Shown: positions 58,906-64,000 of the stretch, in pieces | How positions within the stretch are numbered: the stretch's first letter is position 1 | Layout: every line of letters begins with the position of its first letter | DNA from: Linanthus parryae | Taxonomy: Eukaryota > Streptophyta > Magnoliopsida > Ericales > Polemoniaceae | Assembly (NCBI GenBank): GCA_023055425.1 | Contig: JALGPY010000001.1 | Span: 138,161,368 to 138,225,367, forward strand | Length of the DNA: 64,000 bases | Reading direction: 5' to 3' | Notes under the pieces: generated by a model | The model's input: the letters and a program-made list of their open reading frames with translations, nothing else | The model's database searches: none | Told to the model about the DNA's origin: nothing | Translations under genes and position numbers: made by a program

Positions 58906-61900
58906 TGTAATACCCCGATATTTTTGGGGGTATTTTTGGGAGTTTAACGAATATTCCGGGTCACTATTTGATATTATAAAAGTATTTTCCTCTTGCTATA
59001 CTGTTTTTCCCCTCATTTATATTATTAGTATTATTATTAGTAGTAGTATTATCATTATTATTATTATTATTATTATTATTAGTTTTAACAAAAAGTAGTT
59101 TTGTTTCCTTTATCAAATAGTTTTCTTCCTATTACAATTATCATTATTAGTGTTATAGTTATTATTAATATTATTATTTTTATTACTTTTATTTTTTTTC
59201 AAAAACATTGTTTAAAAAGATTGCTGTTGTTTTAGTTAGTTATGTGTATAGAAGTTTGTGAAGTGTAACGGGTTGTGTAATGTTCATAGCGTGACCAAAA
59301 GTGTGACTTTTATTTTTTTTATTACGCAGCGAACCACCGCGTGTAGCGGTACACCCAACCACATCCTACACTTCCTCCCATCACCATCAACCTCACTTCC
59401 ATTTTTAGCAGAGAGGTTCTGCTATCTTTCCGGCGAACACCACCCATGGCGAAGATCAAAATTTTGACCTTCCCTTTTCCCAAATTCCATCCCGATTCAC
59501 CCCAATCGCGCCACAAAATCAGACCCCTTTCACACCCAAAATCAATTTTATGATTTCCCCATTTCCAAATTAAACCCAAATTGCAACTGGGTTTTCAAAC
59601 CCAGCTCTCCCTTTCTCCCTCTCTCGTTTCACTCTGTCTCTCTCGCTCTCTCCCTCTGATTCTCTCCCTCTCTCTGCGTTGTGTGTGTGTGCCGAAAGAG
59701 AAGTCGGCCGAACCCGAGCCCGGCAAAGCCGAAACTAGGTCCGGCGAAGACAACCCAGCGGCGCACGACGCCGCGGTCCTCCTCACCGCCGCCCGACGCC
59801 GTCCCCCTCTCTGCGTCGACCTAGCGCCGTCGCCGCCAGCGACGCCGACCCTCTGCCCGTTCGTCGTCATCCACTCATAGTCTCGCCTCCCTCTTTTCCA
59901 TCTTCGTAAGTTCGGTTTTCTATCACTTATTTTCAGAATTTTAAACCCTCGATATCACACGTTAAAGCATGCTCTGTTTCATCCATTTATATGGCAGCAT
60001 ATACATAATATATATTGCAAGTGTGTGAGTTGAGAGTGTGCTTTATTATGTTGTTGTGGGAGGTGCATTGGTGTGTATAGGTGGCGGTAGGAGTAGTAGT
60101 AAACTAAAAATTTTATCAATAGTTAGTAATTTAGTATGTAATAATTATAGTACAGGTAGTAGCAGTAGGGTAGTGGTAAGGAGTTGTATGTTCTTCTTTT
60201 TATTTCATTCTTTTTATTTTTAGACTTTGGAAACAAAAGAGTTTTTTTTTTTTATATAGAATACAGTCTTTGAAAGTGAAAGAAATAATGTTTTAGCAAA
60301 ACTGACAAAAGTTAATATTGTGTGTGTATATAATACGTTGTAAAAAGAAACAAATCAAATTTGTTGCTTTCATAAGAAGTGTAAGACTTTTTTTCACGCG
60401 TTCGAACAAATAACTCTTATATGTCCGTCTTTACTAAAAAGAGTAACCTACCTCTTGTCATGAAGTTAATTTTATATGATACGTGAAATTAATTTTTTTA
60501 TATAGTTAATAATAAAGTTGTACTAAAATCAAAATTATATATATATACATAAATATATTTTAACCTAAAGTAGGAACCTTCTCTCTATTCAAACATTAAT
60601 TTTGCTAAAATGATAGATATAGACGTGTCCTTATTATTTAGAAAATATCATTTTGTTACCTCGACTTTAATTAAGATTTGTTTATTTAAACGAAATTTCT
60701 TGACTTAAGTTGTCACCCTTATTTTTTTAATTGATTTTCTTTATTTGATTTTTTTTTTATCTCGAGTGAGGTAGTATGATTAATTGTGGGGCACATCATT
60801 TGGAGGCATACACTTGCATTACATATACGACATGAATACCTTACGGCGTGCTTAAGCTATGTATTGATTAGGGATAAATTGTGAATTGTAGATTTCGAGT
60901 GCGGTGAGTTCTGAAGACCCGTACTACTACTAGTCCCTCTTTTGCTCGCGTGCGCCGCTCTATTTGTTATCAGGTAAGTTATATGCACAATACCTTTAAA
61001 TTATCAAAATGTCTCTTGGCGTGTGTTATCTTTCTAAATCGCTCATGAACTACTAGAATCGTGATACTGGAGAATTTGACAAGTCTTGAATCCCTTTTGC
61101 AAATGCTACTTTGAAAATGTGTGGTTACTTGTGAAAACTCGAAAGTCATGTGAAACGATAATTGTACGATAATAGAATTGGGAACGATGTGCAGAGGATG
61201 CGCGTGAAGGCCAATGGCCGGAACACCTATGTGTGATTTCCCTAGGGATCTTACCCTCTTATTTATCGTGGAATCTATGAGTACTACCTATGCAAGTTTA
61301 GGTCACGACTGTATAGGGGTGCCGGCACTTAAGGTCTCATTAGAATGGTTAGGGCGGGATAGTGAAGGGCTATCTATTAACGTCCGGGGAGAAATTGGTA
61401 TATTCCAAAATGTACCCCATTATTATTATTTTATTCCATCGTGACCTCTCTGTCCACATCGTACTCGTTGGGGCTCGTGGGCTACGCCTCAACCAAACTG
61501 AACATTAAAATCTGGATCTTGGTTACTGTTTATATATGATCGAAATCTCTCCATCTTTGGGTTACTACCACTGAGTTTATCAATTATTCATTATCATACT
61601 TTAAATGAAATTTTAGCAAATCGTGTGTTATTGTTTTTAGCCAAAACTCTGTTTCACATATTGTGGTATATCTTACTTAGTTTTTACTAATTAAAATTTT
61701 TCTGCGGTCGGCTATCGCTATTTCAAAACCCGCAGGTCAAGCTAGCTGGGGGAACGCGCACACGTAGTTGAAGGCAAATAACAAGCTAGGAATCACCTAG
61801 TTAAATTGTCAGCTTTATTTGTATTTCGAGAATTTAAACTTTGTCATCGCTGTTTTCTTTAAAACTTTGTTGGAGGTTTCCTCCTTTTATTTCAATAAAG

Positions 61901-61959
61901 TATTCTTTGAATTATCGTTAAGTTGAACTAGCAGGAACCGTAGGATCCGGGTTGTTTCA
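58906..61959 (+). repeat. 5' LTR of the right-edge element
   Basis: 3054 bp, with TG...CA ends. It contains an ATT microsatellite (59026-59086), a CT-rich stretch followed by a GC-rich block (59600-59870) that looks like a transcribed leader, and long AT-rich stretches. The second LTR lies outside the window. Confidence 0.8.
59026..59086. repeat. ATT/AGT trinucleotide microsatellite
   Basis: Interrupted (ATT)n with AGT variants inside the LTR. Looser ATT runs continue near 59145-59190. Confidence 0.85.
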
Positions 61960-61961
61960 GA

Positions 61962-61974
61962 TGGTATCAGAGCC
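61962..61974 (+). other. Primer binding site of the right-edge element
   Basis: TGGTATCAGAGCC two bases after the LTR end, matching the 3' end of initiator tRNA-Met. Confidence 0.85.
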
Positions 61975-62328
61975 GACGGTTCCAACGCTAGTACGACTTT
62001 TCGATTTCCTTTAAATAAAGATTGAATATAATTGGAAACTTTTTCAAAATTTAAAATGGACATAGGACAACTAAAACTTGGAATTAAAACTAAAAAAGCC
62101 GGGGTTGTGGGTTAGCTTAATCGTTGTTTAATTTTTCTATGTGTTTTATGCTTATTTGAGAATCCATGTTCGTTAGGAATAGATAAATTGCTATGTTGAT
62201 GCAACTTGTTAATTTGTTAGTTATCCCTGTTACATGTTTGCTTTAATTTCTTTAAGTTTATTTCTGTCGAGTAATGAGTGTATACGTGGTTTTAGAACAT
62301 TTCTGAGACTTCTCTTTTCTTCTTTCAG

Positions 62329-63597
62329 ATGGCCAAACCACGCGCCCCTGCTCATCCTTCATACATCCCGCCTGTATTTCAGCCGGAAGACTCACCCTTA
62401 CTCATGACCTACCGGGAAGGCCAAGAGACCCTTACCGAGTACTATATCCGAGTAACGACCCGGTGTAATGACTGGAGCTTCTCGAACCTTGGGGATGACC
62501 GCTTCCAGCACCCTCTCATGATAGGTCATTGCCTTCTAAACGGACTCCCCAATACCCAACCATGGTTGTGGGTGAAGGAGGATTATGAGAATTTGGTACA
62601 TGAAGACGAAGATGGAAAGTAAGTTCCCAATGAGGACGGATGGAAGGTAGAGGACCATTACATATTTAGCACAAAAGTCCTACGCCAAGATTTGGAAGAA
62701 GCAGCAAAACGTCTAGACAAAGTGAAGGAGCCCGAAGGAGAACCAATAGAGAAGGACGGAGGAGAGTCTGACGATGAACCCGATTCCGATCCTGAAGAGG
62801 AAGAGGCCGACGAGGAGCCCGATTCCGATCCGGAAGAGGAGGAGCCGGAGGAAGAGGAACAAGCACAAGAGGAAGAGATTCCCGAAGAAGAGGAAGTACC
62901 CGAACAAATTCCCGAGATATATGGAGCAAATAGACAGCCTATCCCCACCCCTATGGACCTCGCTGCTATACACCGGCCAGAGCTAGTGACGTACCAACCC
63001 GAGCATGAGACCATAGCTCAGTATTGCGCATATGTGAGAGCTATTTGCATTGCATGGAGCCATCTTGATGCCAGACATAGTCACCCGCTAACCATTTGCC
63101 ACTTCATACTCCGAGGATTGCCAGATGTACACCCTTGGATAAACCTGAGGCACGAGTACCGTGATGTGCTAGTTTGGAATGTGTGGGGGGAAGCCGTACC
63201 TAATGAGTCTAGGTACAAGCACCGTGAGTATGACATCTTTGAGATTAACCCACTCGAGATTCGGGGATGTATGGAGGCATTAGCAGCTCAAGCCATACAA
63301 CACGAGGCAGCGCAGCAGGCGCAGGACGCCGAAAACCAGGAAGGAGAAGGTGAAGATGGCGAGGGAATGGAAGATGACCAAGCAAATATGGACTTGGATG
63401 AAGACCTAGGGGAGGAACAAGATCAGGGTGGAAACCAAAATGAGGATGGAGAGGAAGAATTTGTAGACTGGGATGCCGACATGGACGAGATTGACGAGAT
63501 CGACGATATTGAGCATGAAGAAGTCAACGAAGCGGAAGAGATCGAGATTGACGCCGCTGAAATCGAGTTTATGTTCAACACTGACGATGAGGAGTAG
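62329..63597 (+). CDS. Gag-like acidic protein with a duplicated domain, one in-frame TAA
   Basis: A 422-codon frame from the ATG after ctttcag to TAG, with one internal TAA at 62620-62622 (codon 98). Residues about 25-130 and 219-323 are two diverged copies of one domain: LMTYREGQETLTEYY against LVTYQPEHETIAQYC, HPLMIGHCLLNGLPNTQPW against HPLTICHFILRGLPDVHPW, with VPNE in both. The E-T-(L/I)-x-x-Y ... GLP pattern recalls the core of retrotransposon Gag. Between the copies lies an acidic linker with a repeated EEPDSDPEEEE unit, and the C-terminal 100 residues are again mostly Asp/Glu. No zinc knuckle, protease or RT follows in the window. I cannot assign a function beyond a likely Gag-derived structural protein. 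The first copy is cut by the TAA; the second is intact and could be made from the ATG near 62692. Confidence 0.7.
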
Positions 63598-64000
63598 TTC
63601 CACGCCCATCCCACCCTTAGGGTCACAGTTTATTGCATTGTTTTTATCACGAGAGTGAACGCTTAGCTTACTTTGTGTTTTGATAGTTACTTTTGAGATT
63701 GAGTTGTTTTTCTATCATTTAAATTTTCATGTGGATTATTTGATGGGTGGATCAATAAATGCTTACTGTTTTAAAACTTATGTGGTGCATGTATGTGGAC
63801 TGGAATAGACTCTTTCCTTCATATCATCTACCTTGCTAAGAAGACGGACTTACCACTCCTACCCCAAATACCTATCTTCATCTCTGCCCTTAGTGAAGAA
63901 GCCATATCTTGTAATACCATGTACCTCGAAGTCAACCTAGAAGTCTTAAGAGCCAAGCTACCTTCTAATTTGATTCTTTTCGATCTTGGTAACCTAGATA
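63598..64000 (+). other. Downstream region of the right-edge element, no ORF seen
   Basis: AT-rich sequence after the acidic ORF, then from about 63800 a stretch with a few open codons but no recognisable domain. The window ends before any pol or 3' LTR. Confidence 0.4.

Larger units (their letters stand above)
58906..64000 (+). mobile_element. LTR retroelement, 5' part, runs off the window
   Basis: The LTR 58906-61959 starts TGTAATACCCCG and ends TTGTTTCA. A primer site for initiator tRNA-Met lies two bases on. A leader and a single gag-like ORF follow (62329-63597), then about 400 bp without a clear ORF to the window end. It is inserted in LINE-2 ORF1; the five bases before it are CCTAT. 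TGTAATACCCCG plus a Met primer site is the style of Tekay-type chromoviruses, but the ORF is not a typical Gag of that group. Confidence 0.85.

Noticed and set aside
59581..59880. 99-codon ORF in the right-edge LTR
   Set aside because: A pyrimidine-rich and GC-rich leader-like segment; the protein is low-complexity Ser/Leu then Pro/Ala with no domain.
61962..61974. tRNA gene fragments at TGGTATCAGAGC motifs
   Set aside because: Each lies two bases from an LTR end and matches only the tRNA 3' end, as a primer binding site does; no cloverleaf is present.

Overview
This window is nuclear DNA of a flowering plant, probably a eudicot. The evidence is plant-lineage retrotransposons (Ty1/copia, Tat-type Ty3/gypsy with a second RNase H, L1-like LINEs with DUF4283-type ORF1), GT-AG introns of about 80 bp, a plant mobile domain gene, a plant N-terminal acetyltransferase exon and a ribosomal protein pseudogene. 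There are no bacterial-type genes. Nearly everything right of 7.2 kb is transposable element.

Layout. (1) 1-7208 is the only low-copy stretch. It holds a MITE (127-556), a foldback element (1458-1751), a decayed intron-bearing copy of ribosomal protein L37a/eL43 (3275-3979, +) and the first coding exon of an NAA50-type N-acetyltransferase (6419-6572, -), whose other exons I do not find. (2) 7209-54600 is one L1-like LINE on the minus strand, now split into three pieces (7209-8435, 47572-50802, 53765-54600) by later insertions. (3) 8436-47571, flanked by TTGCC, is a tandem LTR element (LTR-internal-LTR-internal-LTR) with LTRs of about 4.6 kb and coding-free internal regions of 1245 bp. It sits inside LINE ORF2. 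(4) 14361-37874, flanked by AGTAC, is a Tat-lineage Ty3/gypsy element on the minus strand, inside the middle LTR of the tandem element. (5) 14928-23357, flanked by AATAT, is a very young Ty1/copia element on the plus strand, inside the Tat 3' LTR. The main stack is therefore four levels deep. (6) A second, truncated copia (50803-53764) separates LINE ORF1 from ORF2. (7) 54601-56948 is intergenic, with an intact hAT-type MITE (55833-56043). (8) 56949-58905 is a second LINE lacking its endonuclease and reverse transcriptase. It is interrupted by (9) an LTR element running off the right edge (58906-64000+). That element has a 3054-bp LTR and a gag-like ORF made of two copies of one domain around an acidic linker.

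How the pieces work together. In the Tat element, gag-pro-pol runs leftward and is damaged: a stop at gag codon 3, a frameshifting gap in gag, and a frameshift before integrase. On the opposite strand, between pol and the 3' LTR, lies a complete five-exon gene of 1324 codons for a plant mobile domain protein, with every splice phase intact. The two gene sets converge on a minisatellite of 48/54-bp units. LTR divergence orders the events: the LINE is oldest, then the tandem element, a 580-bp insertion in one of its LTRs, duplication of LTR plus internal region, the Tat insertion, and finally the copia insertion.

The strongest candidates for something unusual are the tandem giant-LTR element with no coding capacity, the intact antisense spliced gene in a gag-pol-dead retroelement, and the duplicated-domain acidic gag-like protein at the right edge.
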